Source: Sphingobacteriia bacterium
GTDB taxonomy: Bacteria > Bacteroidota > Bacteroidia > Chitinophagales > Chitinophagaceae
Assembly: GCA_947452295.1 (NCBI GenBank)
Contig: CANGCK010000003.1
Location: 43,368-107,367 of the forward strand
DNA: 64,000 nucleotides
Reading direction: 5' to 3'
The notes under the pieces are model-generated. The model was not told the DNA's origin and ran no database searches. It was given only the letters and a program-made list of their open reading frames with translations. The translations under genes were made by a program, and so were the position numbers. Of the stretch, positions 51,758 to 61,163 are shown piece after piece (positions within the stretch are counted from its first letter, which is position 1; each line of letters starts with the position of its first letter).

Positions 51758-52528
51758 TCAATTTTTCTTTAAGAGGGTTCTGTTAAGCATTTCAGTTAGC
51801 TTTTGTTTAGTATCTAAAGGAAAATCACCTTTCATCATCCAATCGTAATACTGGGGTTCCTCTTTTAGCACTTGCGTAACAGCTTTACCCTTGTGTTTGC
51901 CAAAATTAAACACTTCTACACCCTTTTCTTTTACAAAACGACGAGCAAAATCAACGATGTCATCTTCCCCGGTAAATTTAACTATCGACTCAACAGTATC
52001 TCCAATTTGGGGATAGCGTTCTACTTGGGCTTCTAATACCTCCCATGTGGCAGTAGCATCTACTTCTGCGCTATGCGCCCCATCTAACACTTTGTTACAA
52101 TAAAATTTATAAGCAGCCGAAAGAGTGCGTTGCTCCATAAGGTGAAACACTTTTTGAACGTCCAATAATTTTCGGCCTTCTACTGTAAATTCAATACCCG
52201 CTCTTAAAAATTCTTCAATCAGCATTGGAATATCAAAACGGTTGCTATTATAACCAGCGATATCACAATTTTCCATAAACTGCTTCATTTCATTAGCAGC
52301 TTGTTTAAAAGAAGGTGCATCTTTAACCATTTCATCAGTAATACCGTGAACTTCGGTAGAACCAGCAGGAATAGGCATTAAGGGATTGATTAGTTTTCGT
52401 TTAACTATTTTAGAACCATCGTTCATGATTTTCACCACCGCAATTTCAACGATACGATCTATGCTAATATTTACGCCAGTTGTTTCTAAATCGATGAAAG
52501 CAATTGGGCGAGAAAGTTGTAGATTCAT
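51758..52528 (-). CDS. DnaQ-like 3'-5' exonuclease with C-terminal HKGK domain
   Basis: The 256-residue protein has the exonuclease motifs: FIDLETTGVNISIDRIVEIA (Exo I), GYNSNRFDIPMLIEEF (Exo II), and HSAEVDATATWEVL (Exo III). The N-terminal part resembles the DNA polymerase III epsilon subunit. The C-terminal 50 residues (FNFGKHKGKAVTQVLKEEPQYYDWMMKGDFP) form a small extra domain also seen in Bacteroidota exonucleases. The proofreading or RNase-T-like role is open. It starts 4 bases downstream of the mpl stop, so both are in one operon. Confidence 0.88.
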   Translation of the reverse strand: MNLQLSRPIAFIDLETTGVNISIDRIVEIAVVKIMNDGSKIVKRKLINPLMPIPAGSTEVHGITDEMVKDAPSFKQAANEMKQFMENCDIAGYNSNRFDIPMLIEEFLRAGIEFTVEGRKLLDVQKVFHLMEQRTLSAAYKFYCNKVLDGAHSAEVDATATWEVLEAQVERYPQIGDTVESIVKFTGEDDIVDFARRFVKEKGVEVFNFGKHKGKAVTQVLKEEPQYYDWMMKGDFPLDTKQKLTEMLNRTLLKKN

Positions 52529-52532
52529 TAGA

Positions 52533-53906
52533 CTATTTAGTAGGTTGTTGTTGAGTGATTGCTTGGGATAACGAAATTATATCTATTCCATCAAAATTAC
52601 CACTACTCATGAAAAGAATATTTGAATTATTGAAATTTTGTTGACTAATCCATTGTTGCAAACTTGATTTTTCGTTAAAAATAATCAATCCTGGTTTATT
52701 AAATCCTTCAATCACTTTCTCAGAAGGCAATGGTGGCATTCTTTTTAAAGCTAATGCATGATTTGAATAAAAAACCACTCCAACATCAACCTGGTCAAAG
52801 GCTCCATTAAATTGAGGCATAAAGTTTTCGTTCAAACTACTATAAGTATGCAATTCAAGTATACCAAAAAGGGTACGGTTGGGAAATTGATGTTTAACAG
52901 CATCTACAGAAGCTTTTACTTTGCTTGGAGCGTGAGCAAAATCCCTGTAAATATTTACGGAACTATTACTCGATAATAATTCAAGTCTTTTTGCGGCACC
53001 AGTAAAGTGCTGCATTGCTGCTACAAAATCAATAGCAGTAATGCCTAATTCTTTACAAGTATAATAAGCGGCTAAGAGATTAAGTAAGTTATGGTTACCA
53101 AATACACTCAACCGACCTTCTACCCCATCTATATTTACTGTTGTAATTCCATTATTAATTGTGTGAGATGGGACTGAATAGGGTTGGTAACGAATATCGG
53201 TTCTTTTATTTTTTTTGATTAGATTTCTAAGGACTTCATCACTTTCATTATAAATTAAAATACCTCCGGTTTCTATTTTATTGATGAAGATTTCAAATTG
53301 TTCTAAATAAAACTCAAAAGTGGGAAATACATTGATGTGATCCCATGCGATTCCTGTAAGGATTGCAATATGGGGAAATAGAAAATGAAATTTGGGTTTT
53401 CGTTCGATGGTACTTGCCGGGTATTCATCTCCTTCACAAACTATAATTGGCGCCTGCGTAATTTTCACCGATTGACTAAAGCCCTCAAGTTTTGCACCCA
53501 CCAGGTAATCAAAATCTTTATTGAGTTGTTTCAACGCATGCATAATCATGCTGGTTGTGGTTGTTTTACCATGACTCCCCCCTATTACAACCCGTTGTTT
53601 ATCAATACTTTCTTGAAAAATATATTCAGGAAAAGAATGAATAGGTAGCCCTAAAGACTTGGCTTTCAACAACTCCGGATTGTCTTCTTTAGCATGCATG
53701 CCAAGAATAACAGCATCTAAATCGGGCGTGATGTTAGCTGGATTCCAACCAATAGAAGTGGGTAAAATGCCTTCTGCCGATAAATTACTGGCTGCAGGTT
53801 CAAAAATCTCATCGTCAGAACCAGCAACGGTATAGCCTTTTTTATGCAGGGCAATGGCCAATTGGTGCATTACACTTCCTCCGATTGAAATAAAATGTAC
53901 GTTCAT
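52533..53906 (-). CDS. mpl: UDP-N-acetylmuramate:L-Ala-gamma-D-Glu-meso-DAP ligase
   Basis: Mur-ligase family enzyme of peptidoglycan recycling that joins recovered tripeptide to UDP-MurNAc. The 457-residue protein has ATP-loop GGSHGKTTTTSMIMHAL, CEGDEYPAS, and the carbamoylated-Lys region typical of Mur ligases. The sequence MNVHFISIGGSVMHQLAIALHKKGYTVAGSDDEIFEPAASNLSAEGI and HTYSSLNENFMPQFNGA are closer to Mpl than to MurC. It heads an operon with the exonuclease gene. It fits the NamZ-type exo-muramidase at the right edge, which is also a recycling enzyme. Confidence 0.9.
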   Translation of the reverse strand: MNVHFISIGGSVMHQLAIALHKKGYTVAGSDDEIFEPAASNLSAEGILPTSIGWNPANITPDLDAVILGMHAKEDNPELLKAKSLGLPIHSFPEYIFQESIDKQRVVIGGSHGKTTTTSMIMHALKQLNKDFDYLVGAKLEGFSQSVKITQAPIIVCEGDEYPASTIERKPKFHFLFPHIAILTGIAWDHINVFPTFEFYLEQFEIFINKIETGGILIYNESDEVLRNLIKKNKRTDIRYQPYSVPSHTINNGITTVNIDGVEGRLSVFGNHNLLNLLAAYYTCKELGITAIDFVAAMQHFTGAAKRLELLSSNSSVNIYRDFAHAPSKVKASVDAVKHQFPNRTLFGILELHTYSSLNENFMPQFNGAFDQVDVGVVFYSNHALALKRMPPLPSEKVIEGFNKPGLIIFNEKSSLQQWISQQNFNNSNILFMSSGNFDGIDIISLSQAITQQQPTK

Positions 53907-54116
53907 GTATTTTTCTTTATAAATTTTATTTGAATAACGTTATTCTGACACAATACAAATTGCAGTTATATACCATTTAATTATAGTTCGATGCAGTAAT
54001 AACCTTTTAATTTCTGTTAAATAACATTAAATTAAATATAAATGAGTCAAAACTTTAGTTATTTCGCTTAATTATAAATAATTTAGCAATATAATTTATA
54101 ATTTAAAACAATCCAT

Positions 54117-54236
54117 ATGAAAAAATTGGTAATACTATTTTCATTGATCGTAATGATAGCATTCACCTTATCTTCTTGCTCTGCAAGTAGAAATAGGGGC
54201 TGCCCAACTACCAATCCAAAGTTTTTCAAGGGTTAA
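54117..54236 (+). CDS. Very small lipoprotein (39 residues)
   Basis: A short gene not easily seen by length filters: ATG at 54117, TAA at 54234-54236. The product MKKLVILFSLIVMIAFTLSS then CSASRNRGCPTTNPKFFKG has a hydrophobic signal and a lipobox (TLSSC), leaving a mature peptide of about 19 residues with one further Cys. Similar tiny lipoproteins ending in RNxGCP...KF(K/R)G are known to me from Chitinophagaceae genomes, but none has a function. It precedes ytxJ by 35 bases and may be co-transcribed. Confidence 0.65.
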   Translation: MKKLVILFSLIVMIAFTLSSCSASRNRGCPTTNPKFFKG

Positions 54237-54271
54237 ATCGCAATTTCACTTAGCAACAAAAATAATTTAAT

Positions 54272-54604
54272 ATGAATTGGATTGATTTAAGTGACCAGAA
54301 TCAATTGGAGGATATCCGAGAGAAATCGACCCAAAAGCCACAGGTTATTTTTAAACACAGTACTCGTTGCAGTATTAGTTCAATGGCACTTAATAGATTA
54401 GAAAGAGAAAATCAACCAGAAGACATAGATTTTTACTTTCTAGACTTATTAAAATATAGATTACTTTCTACAGGAGTTAGTGAATATTTCAATGTACAAC
54501 ATGAATCTCCACAAATATTATTAATCAAAAATAGAGCATGTATTTATGATGAAAGTCATCAAGGAATCAACATGCAAGAAATCATAGAAGAAGCGGCTAA
54601 ATAA
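54272..54604 (+). CDS. ytxJ: Bacillithiol-system redox protein YtxJ
   Basis: The 110-residue protein is a thioredoxin-fold monothiol bacilliredoxin-like protein. The characteristic motif is FKHSTRCSISSMAL, with a single Cys, followed by FYFLDLLKYR and HESPQILLIKN. YtxJ proteins occur with bacillithiol-making species and are thought to reverse bacillithiolation. This suggests the organism makes bacillithiol, but no bsh gene is in the window. It starts 35 bases after the small lipoprotein and 24 bases before the NAD(P)-binding gene. Confidence 0.85.
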   Translation: MNWIDLSDQNQLEDIREKSTQKPQVIFKHSTRCSISSMALNRLERENQPEDIDFYFLDLLKYRLLSTGVSEYFNVQHESPQILLIKNRACIYDESHQGINMQEIIEEAAK

Positions 54605-54628
54605 TTTTTATTCAAGAATTTAGGTACA

Positions 54629-55270
54629 ATGCGAATAACTGTATTTGGTGCGAACTTATTATTAGGCACAAGAATAGTGCATCTTTGTATTCATCAAGGA
54701 ATTAGTGTTACAGCCTTTGCCAGAAATATTGATCAGTTTATAGATGAAGATAATCGCACAAAAGATTTATTGGCTGTAAAAGGCTACGTTTTAGACACGA
54801 AGGATGTAGCCAAAGGGTTAAAAAATGCAGATGCAGTAATAGTTTTATTCAATAATACCAGTTTTGAACCATCGGACAAGAGTAGAAGTATTGGTATAAA
54901 AAACATTATTGCACAAATGCAGCTTAATAATATTCGAAGAATTGTAGTATTGGGGGGAATGGGTATTTTACAAAACCAAGAAGGGGAGTTTTTGTTAGAC
55001 ACCCCTGAATTTCCGGCGGAATTGATCCCAATGGCAAAAGAACAATTACTTGCTTATAACTATTTAAGCAACTCTGGACTAGATTGGACTTATTACTGTC
55101 CAGAATCCATTATTGAACAGGATGAAACTGGATTATTTATTACAAATATGGAAGAACTGCCCTCTACTAATAACCATTATATTTATGCTGGAGATTTGGC
55201 ATTATCTATGATTCAATCAATCAAAAAGAATGCATTTATTCATGCAAGAGTTGGCATTAGCAATATTTAA
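54629..55270 (+). CDS. NAD(P)-binding NmrA/SDR-like protein
   Basis: The 213-residue protein has an N-terminal Rossmann motif (MRITVFGANLLLGTRIVHLC, close to GxxGxxG but with Ala-Asn for one Gly), then ADAVIVLFNNTSFE, IRRIVVLGGMGIL, and LDWTYYCPESIIEQ. It resembles BVR-B/NmrA-type reductases. It could be a reductase or redox sensor; the substrate is unknown. It ends 12 bases before the convergent thiolase gene. Its position next to ytxJ suggests a redox link. Confidence 0.8.
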   Translation: MRITVFGANLLLGTRIVHLCIHQGISVTAFARNIDQFIDEDNRTKDLLAVKGYVLDTKDVAKGLKNADAVIVLFNNTSFEPSDKSRSIGIKNIIAQMQLNNIRRIVVLGGMGILQNQEGEFLLDTPEFPAELIPMAKEQLLAYNYLSNSGLDWTYYCPESIIEQDETGLFITNMEELPSTNNHYIYAGDLALSMIQSIKKNAFIHARVGISNI

Positions 55271-55282
55271 TTATATCATAAA

Positions 55283-56467
55283 TTAAGCAAGCTCAATTAC
55301 CATAGCGCTAGCACCTCCTCCCCCATTACAGATAGCGGCTGCGCCAATTTTACCACCTTTTTGTTTCAATACATTAATGAGTGTTACAATTATTCTTGCG
55401 CCGCTACATCCTAATGGATGACCTATTGAAACTGCGCCCCCATGTACATTTACCTTTGCTGGATCTAGCTTCATTTTTTGCATATTGGCAATTCCAACAA
55501 CAGAAAAAGCCTCATTTAATTCTACAAAATCAACTTCGTTAAAAGTTAAACCAGCTTTAGCTATTGCTTTAGGCATTGCAATTGAAGGAGCCGTTGTAAA
55601 CCACTCTGGGGATTGTTCTGCATCGGCATAACTTCTAATTATAGCCAATGGTTTAACGCCTAAAGACTCCGCTTTTTCTTTGCTCATCAAAACAACAGCT
55701 GCTGCACCGTCATTCATTGTACTTGCATTGGCAGCAGTTACAGTTCCATCTTTTATAAAGGCAGGTTTTAGGCCAGCGATTTTATCGAATTTTACATTAA
55801 AAGGTTCTTCATCTTTTTCAAACAAAATAGGGTTGCTGTTTCGTTGCGGGATTTCAACAGGAACGATTTCTTCATCAAAGAGACCATTGTTACATGCAAA
55901 TTGGCTTCTTTGATAACTTTCAGTTGCAAACAAATCTTGTTCAGCTCGTGAGATATTTAATTCCGTAGCACACAATTCAGCTGAATTACCCATTGCATAA
56001 TTGTGGTACACATCTGTTAATCCATCTTTAACTAAACCATCTATCAAATTAATATTACCGTATTTATTACCCCAACGAGTATTGGGGCTATAATAAGGTA
56101 CATTACTCATACTTTCCATCCCCCCTGCAACAATTACATCTGAATCACCCAATAGTATAGACTGGGCACCTAATGCTATGGCTTTCATACCACTTGCACA
56201 AACTTTATTAATGGTTGTTGCAATAATCGAATCGGGTAATCCTGCAAATTTAGCAGCTTGTCTGGCTGGGGCTTGTCCTGTATTAGCCTGTATTACACAA
56301 CCCATTAAAACTTCATCTATTATCGAAGGATTAATACCTGCTTTAGCTACAGCACCTTTAATGGCAACTGCTCCTAATTGAGTGGCAGAAAAATCTTTTA
56401 AAGAGCCGCCAAAACTACCTATTGGGGTGCGAACAGCAGCTACGATATACACAACTTTAACAGACAT
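55283..56467 (-). CDS. Acetyl-CoA C-acetyltransferase (thiolase)
   Basis: The 394-residue biosynthetic/degradative thiolase has catalytic Cys90 in NKVCASGMKA, the His in NEAFSVV, and the second Cys in GHPLGCSGARI; GGGGASAMV ends the protein. It joins two acetyl-CoA to acetoacetyl-CoA or the reverse, for fatty-acid oxidation, ketone or polyhydroxybutyrate metabolism. Without partners nearby the pathway is not fixed. It is last in a run of minus-strand genes from parE but has 49 bases between it and cvfB. Confidence 0.93.
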   Translation of the reverse strand: MSVKVVYIVAAVRTPIGSFGGSLKDFSATQLGAVAIKGAVAKAGINPSIIDEVLMGCVIQANTGQAPARQAAKFAGLPDSIIATTINKVCASGMKAIALGAQSILLGDSDVIVAGGMESMSNVPYYSPNTRWGNKYGNINLIDGLVKDGLTDVYHNYAMGNSAELCATELNISRAEQDLFATESYQRSQFACNNGLFDEEIVPVEIPQRNSNPILFEKDEEPFNVKFDKIAGLKPAFIKDGTVTAANASTMNDGAAAVVLMSKEKAESLGVKPLAIIRSYADAEQSPEWFTTAPSIAMPKAIAKAGLTFNEVDFVELNEAFSVVGIANMQKMKLDPAKVNVHGGAVSIGHPLGCSGARIIVTLINVLKQKGGKIGAAAICNGGGGASAMVIELA

Positions 56468-56516
56468 AGTATGAATTTAATTAAATACTATACAAAGTTA
56501 AATGAATCCAATGGAT

Positions 56517-57359
56517 TTAAACTGTATCTGTTAGTTGAATGCCTGTTTTTGTGAAATGCAATTTTTGTTGTTTGTATAATGTTCCAATTGTCATTTTAAA
56601 AGTTTTTTTGCTCATGCAAAAAAAACGATAAATATCTTCCGGATCAGATTTATCGTGATAGGGCAAGTAGCCATTGTTTTCTTTTAAAAGCCTAATAATT
56701 TTATCGCCTTCATCTTCTACTTTGTTAAAACCAGGCTTACCTAATACTACATCAATTTTATTGTCGGGGCGTATTTTTTTTACAAATCCTTCTACTTTAT
56801 CGCCAACATTTAAATCTTGGAACACTTCATTACTGTGCAACATCCCAATATGTTTATTATTGATGATCATTACATACCCAATTTCTGAAGTACGATAAAC
56901 CAATAAATCTACAAGTTCCATTTCATGAACTGTAAGCTCTTCGTTTCGCATGAGGGCTTCTACTTTTTCTGTAGCAGCAACTCTACCGGTCATTTCATCT
57001 ACATAAAGCAAAACGAGGTATTCGCCACCTAAACGCATTCCACTAACTTGTTTAGATACTGGAACAAATAAATCTTTCATCAAACCCCAATCTAAAAAAG
57101 CGCCTTGTTTAGTTACAGCGACTACTTTCATTTTAGCTATTTCACCGACAACAGCTTTAGCTTTTTGTGTTGTTGCGATTAATCGATTATCTGAATCATG
57201 GTAAACAAATACATTGATCTCGTCGCCCAATCTTAAGGTGGCGGGCGCAAACCTTTTAGGCAATAAAATACCTTCTTCCCCATTGTCTAAATAATAACCA
57301 AACTCAACCTTACGATTTACTTTTAGTGTATTATAATTACCTACTTTAATATCAATCAT
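56517..57359 (-). CDS. S1 RNA-binding protein CvfB-like
   Basis: The 280-residue protein has tandem S1-like domains: FGYYLDNGEEGILLPKRFAPATLRLGDEINVFVYHDSD, GAFLDWGLMKDLFVPVSKQ, and YVMIINNKHIGMLHSNEVFQDLNVGDKVEGFVKKIRPDNKIDVVLG. A C-terminal winged-helix region (DPEDIYRFFCMSKKTFKMTIGTLYKQQKLHF) follows. This is the YitL/CvfB layout, a conserved RNA-binding regulator. It starts 9 bases after parC and is part of the topoisomerase operon. Confidence 0.88.
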   Translation of the reverse strand: MIDIKVGNYNTLKVNRKVEFGYYLDNGEEGILLPKRFAPATLRLGDEINVFVYHDSDNRLIATTQKAKAVVGEIAKMKVVAVTKQGAFLDWGLMKDLFVPVSKQVSGMRLGGEYLVLLYVDEMTGRVAATEKVEALMRNEELTVHEMELVDLLVYRTSEIGYVMIINNKHIGMLHSNEVFQDLNVGDKVEGFVKKIRPDNKIDVVLGKPGFNKVEDEGDKIIRLLKENNGYLPYHDKSDPEDIYRFFCMSKKTFKMTIGTLYKQQKLHFTKTGIQLTDTV

Positions 57360-57368
57360 AGTTGTTTT

Positions 57369-59882
57369 TTAAAACAGTTCGGTTTGTGATTTGTCTTTTT
57401 TAGAAGGAGGTTCCCAAGTCATTTCAATCGTTTTACTAAAATCAGTAAGCTTTGCACCAACGGCTTTCCACCCCATCACTTCTACCATTTTAGCTACTTT
57501 AAACTTTGCAGTACGAATTGTTTGTCCGCGCCCGGTTTGAACTATTAATACCGGTTCAGCATCGGTAGAAATGGCTTCTAACTTATTTCCTTTGCCTTCT
57601 TTTATGAACAGGAATTGTGTTTTAAGAGTAGAAGTTTCTACTTTAAATCGCTTAATGTTGTATTGATTTTTTTCTTGATCGAGATAAATAGCGGATATTG
57701 TTTTATCTGGATTGAATTGTTCAATCAGCATCACATGTTCGGGCTCAAAGCGTTGCGTAATTTCCGTATCTGTTAATTCATACGTTCCATCTTTATAGAA
57801 AACAATTATTTTTTCATCTTCAAAAGAGCCAAGGTATTTTCCTTTTTCTTCGGTATTTAATCTTCCGAATTTATCGTCGAACCATATTTTTCTACCGGCT
57901 AATGTACTTTTACCAGCTTCTTTTAATTTAACCGATTTAATCGCATACTTAGTAACTTGGTTACCCATACTGCTTCTCCCTTTGATTTCTAATTCTTCGA
58001 AATGAAAATCAAGTTCTTTGGTGCGAGCAGGGCTGTTTGGACTAAGTAATATTTTCACTACTTCTGCTTCTCCATTTAAGTTAGCGGTAAAATAGTGTAC
58101 ACGACTTTTGTCGGCCCCTTTGGTTAAATCGTATTCTTTTTCGCGAGTAATACCTGTAACGTTAAATCTTTTAGCAAAACTCACAGCAGTTTTACCATCC
58201 ACATAGATCATATTATAAGTAGTACGTTCATCATTTTTTTGAAATACAGCGGCATGAATAATGTCTTTTCCTATAAATGTTTTATCAGAAACTTTTACTA
58301 CTTTCATGATACCGGCTTTTGTAAAAGCAATGATATCATCGTAATCTGAACATTCACATAAAAATTCTTCTTTCTTTAAACCGGTTCCAATAAAGCCTTC
58401 GCTTCTATTGATATACACTTTAGTGTTGGCAATAGCTACATGCTTTACTTGTATGGTATCAAACTCTTTAATTTCTGTTTTACGTTCTTTTCCTTTACCG
58501 TATTTCTTCAATAAATTATCGAAATAAGCAACAGCAAAATCAATTAAGTTGTCTAAATCAAATTTCACTTGTTTGATATCTGCTTCAATCGCTTTTATTT
58601 GAGCGTTCAGCTCATTAATATCTAACCGATAAATTCTTCTTACGGGTTTTTCAGTTAGTTTAAGAATATCTTCTTTAGCGATTGCTCTTTTTAATTTTTT
58701 CTTGAAAGGAATAAAAGCAATATCAATCGCTTCTATTACTTTATCCCAGGTTGCATGTTTTTGTTCTAGTTCTTTGTATATTTTTTCTTCGAAGAATATT
58801 TTTTCTAAAGAGGTATAATGCCATTTTTCTTGCAGCTCGGCCAAACGAATTTCAAGCTCTCTTTTGAGCAATTCTTTGGTATTATCTACCGAAGATTTCA
58901 ACAATTCGTGAACGGTTAAGAATTTAGGTTTATTCTCTTCAATTACACAGGCATTAGGGGAGATACTCACTTCACAGTCTGTAAAAGCATACAATGCATC
59001 GATGGTAATATCGGGTGATATACCTGCGGCAAGATCAATTTGAATTTCAACTTCTTTAGCAGTTACGTCGGTAACTTTTTTAATTTTTATCTTTCCTTGA
59101 TCATTGGCTTTGGTAATACTCTCCATTAGTTGAGAGGTAGTAACACTGTAAGGAACATCTTTAATGACCAATGTTTTTTTATCAAGTTCTTCAATATGTG
59201 CCCTTACCCTTACTTTTCCTCCCCTTTTACCTTCATTATAATTAGCAACATCAATCATACCAGCGGTTAAAAAATCGGGGTATAATTCAAATTTTCTGCC
59301 TTTTAAATATTTGATAGACGCTTCTATCAACTCACAAAAATTGTGTGGCAATATTTTGGTAGATAAACCAACTGCAATACCATCAGCACCTTGAGCTAGT
59401 AACAATGGGAATTTCATGGGTAGATTAACTGGTTCGTTTTTTCTACCATCATAACTTAATTGCCATTCAGTAGTTTTAGGATTGAATGCAACATCAAGCG
59501 CGAATTTAGACAATCTAGCTTCAATATAACGAGAGGCAGCAGCAGAGTCGCCGGTCCGAACATCACCCCAGTTACCTTGTGTATCTATTAGTAAATCTTT
59601 TTGCCCCATATTAACTAAGGCATCGCCAATACTAGCATCACCATGTGGATGGTATTGCATACTTTGCCCGATAATATTAGCTACTTTATTAAATCTTCCA
59701 TCATCCATTTCTTTCATTGAATGAAGAATACGACGATGAACCGGTTTTAGTCCATCTTCAATAGCAGGAACAGCACGTTCTAAAATAACATAAGAGGCAT
59801 ACTCTAAAAACCAGTTTTTGTATTGCCCTTGTACCCCAGTTTCGCTTTCCATGAACTTATTGTCACTTTTCACTTTCGCCAT
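57369..59882 (-). CDS. parC: Type IIA topoisomerase subunit A (ParC-like)
   Basis: DNA-cleaving subunit of topoisomerase IV. The 837-residue protein has the active-site Tyr119 in SRYIEARL, the YHPHGDASIGDALV element, and a C-terminal beta-propeller (DDIIAFTKAGIMKVVKV, ELTDTEITQRFEPEHVML). The pairing with a ParE-like gene upstream and the short C-terminal domain favour ParC over GyrA. In the quinolone-binding segment the residue at the E. coli GyrA Ser83 position is Ala (G81 D82 A83 S84). It lies 58 bases after the cupin gene. Confidence 0.9.
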   Translation of the reverse strand: MAKVKSDNKFMESETGVQGQYKNWFLEYASYVILERAVPAIEDGLKPVHRRILHSMKEMDDGRFNKVANIIGQSMQYHPHGDASIGDALVNMGQKDLLIDTQGNWGDVRTGDSAAASRYIEARLSKFALDVAFNPKTTEWQLSYDGRKNEPVNLPMKFPLLLAQGADGIAVGLSTKILPHNFCELIEASIKYLKGRKFELYPDFLTAGMIDVANYNEGKRGGKVRVRAHIEELDKKTLVIKDVPYSVTTSQLMESITKANDQGKIKIKKVTDVTAKEVEIQIDLAAGISPDITIDALYAFTDCEVSISPNACVIEENKPKFLTVHELLKSSVDNTKELLKRELEIRLAELQEKWHYTSLEKIFFEEKIYKELEQKHATWDKVIEAIDIAFIPFKKKLKRAIAKEDILKLTEKPVRRIYRLDINELNAQIKAIEADIKQVKFDLDNLIDFAVAYFDNLLKKYGKGKERKTEIKEFDTIQVKHVAIANTKVYINRSEGFIGTGLKKEEFLCECSDYDDIIAFTKAGIMKVVKVSDKTFIGKDIIHAAVFQKNDERTTYNMIYVDGKTAVSFAKRFNVTGITREKEYDLTKGADKSRVHYFTANLNGEAEVVKILLSPNSPARTKELDFHFEELEIKGRSSMGNQVTKYAIKSVKLKEAGKSTLAGRKIWFDDKFGRLNTEEKGKYLGSFEDEKIIVFYKDGTYELTDTEITQRFEPEHVMLIEQFNPDKTISAIYLDQEKNQYNIKRFKVETSTLKTQFLFIKEGKGNKLEAISTDAEPVLIVQTGRGQTIRTAKFKVAKMVEVMGWKAVGAKLTDFSKTIEMTWEPPSKKDKSQTELF

Positions 59883-59940
59883 TATAACTATGTATTAAAT
59901 CAAATTTTAACTTTATTGTTTCGCTATTTATTTAAATGCT

Positions 59941-60324
59941 TTATCCCAACCAATCTCTAAACGTATCATCTTTTGCATCATTCAACCCATTTAACTCAAA
60001 CATTACAAAATCGGTATCTGCCACAACTTCATGCCAGGCCCAAGGCTCAATAGAAACCATTGTAGGTGCTACAATTTTAACTGAACCTTTTTTATCACTT
60101 CTAACATCAAACCAATTCAAAGTAGCTTCACCACTCATTAAAATGAATTCTTCGGGATTTTTTGTTTCCGCAGTCCCTTTATGATAATGTTTACCATTAA
60201 CTGAACCGGCTTTTCTATAAGCTACTATAAACTCACCTGTTCTATTGGTGGTAAAATAATGTGTAGCTCCCCGTTCATCTTCTCCTATCTTATCTAATTT
60301 TTTTAAAGTAACCATTTTATTCAT
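59941..60324 (-). CDS. Cupin-fold protein
   Basis: The 127-residue protein has a cupin-like core: AGSVNGKHYHKG, ETKNPEEFILMSGEATLNWFD, and EPWAWHEVVADTDFVMFE, with His residues in HYH and WHE as possible metal ligands. It resembles sugar-isomerase-type or regulatory cupins, but the substrate is unknown. Its start overlaps the DUF1835 gene by 8 bases, which shows tight translational coupling within the parE-parC operon. An alternative start is the Met three residues further in. Confidence 0.75.
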   Translation of the reverse strand: MNKMVTLKKLDKIGEDERGATHYFTTNRTGEFIVAYRKAGSVNGKHYHKGTAETKNPEEFILMSGEATLNWFDVRSDKKGSVKIVAPTMVSIEPWAWHEVVADTDFVMFELNGLNDAKDDTFRDWLG

Positions 60325-61141
60325 TTATAAGCGCTAAAGAGGGCAATTGTATTGTTAAATCTTTCCAACCTTTTTCCCAATCGCCAATTACTGAAATTTT
60401 TCCTTGTTCAGACAATTCTCTTAACCGCCAGACTAAAAATGCATCACCTGTTTGAAGCGGAATTTTATTCAAAGTAGAGGAAAGTACTTTGCTCATCTTT
60501 TGAGATTCACTAGTAATTTGTGCTAGCAAATATTTGTCATAAAAATCGGCATCTTTACTAGAAATTTTTTTTCCGCCTTCCAAAAAACGTACTATTGCAT
60601 CTTCTGTGCAAGTCTTCTTCCACTCATCGGGATCTACTTCAAATTCGCTGAGTGTGATTGGACGAGCTAATTTTTTTGCTTTTAAAAATTCTTTGGGTTG
60701 AATTTGATGTAAATGCGTCGGATAAAATATATTCCCTTTTTCATTAAAAAAAGGAAGGTTATTTAAATACAATACTTGAATCCTGCCAGCAAAGTCTTTC
60801 AACTGACTAATCAACCAATAATAGCCACATACATCATGTGCATTTTGTCCCATCCAGATCCACACTTCAACCTCACTGTCATCTGTTAATTGCTGCAATA
60901 AATGATGTACGGTTAATTTATCATCTACAATATCTAATTGTTGTTCATGAGGAGAATACAGTAATACATTTTTCCACCAGTCTCTTCTTGTTTGAAAGCC
61001 TTCAGTTGTATAGATATTATCAATTGGTCCGACCGCATAATCATCTTTTATTTCAATGATATTTCCCTGCAATAGTTCATCCATATCAACAGCTTGTTGC
61101 AAAACCGGCACATTAGCCGAATCAAATACAATATGAATCAT
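60317..61141 (-). CDS. DUF1835/DUF3658 domain protein
   Basis: The 274-residue protein matches DUF1835 in the first 120 residues (IHIVFDSANVPVLQQAVD, IIEIKDDYAVGPIDNI, EVWIWMGQNAHDVCGYYWL) and DUF3658 in the last 100 (FDAFLVWRLRELSEQGKI-like GDAFLVWRLREL). The family has no proven function. It starts 22 bases after parE and overlaps the cupin gene at its 3' end. Confidence 0.8.
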   Translation of the reverse strand: MIHIVFDSANVPVLQQAVDMDELLQGNIIEIKDDYAVGPIDNIYTTEGFQTRRDWWKNVLLYSPHEQQLDIVDDKLTVHHLLQQLTDDSEVEVWIWMGQNAHDVCGYYWLISQLKDFAGRIQVLYLNNLPFFNEKGNIFYPTHLHQIQPKEFLKAKKLARPITLSEFEVDPDEWKKTCTEDAIVRFLEGGKKISSKDADFYDKYLLAQITSESQKMSKVLSSTLNKIPLQTGDAFLVWRLRELSEQGKISVIGDWEKGWKDLTIQLPSLALINE

Positions 61142-61163
61142 TTTACTTTGATTTAATTAATCA

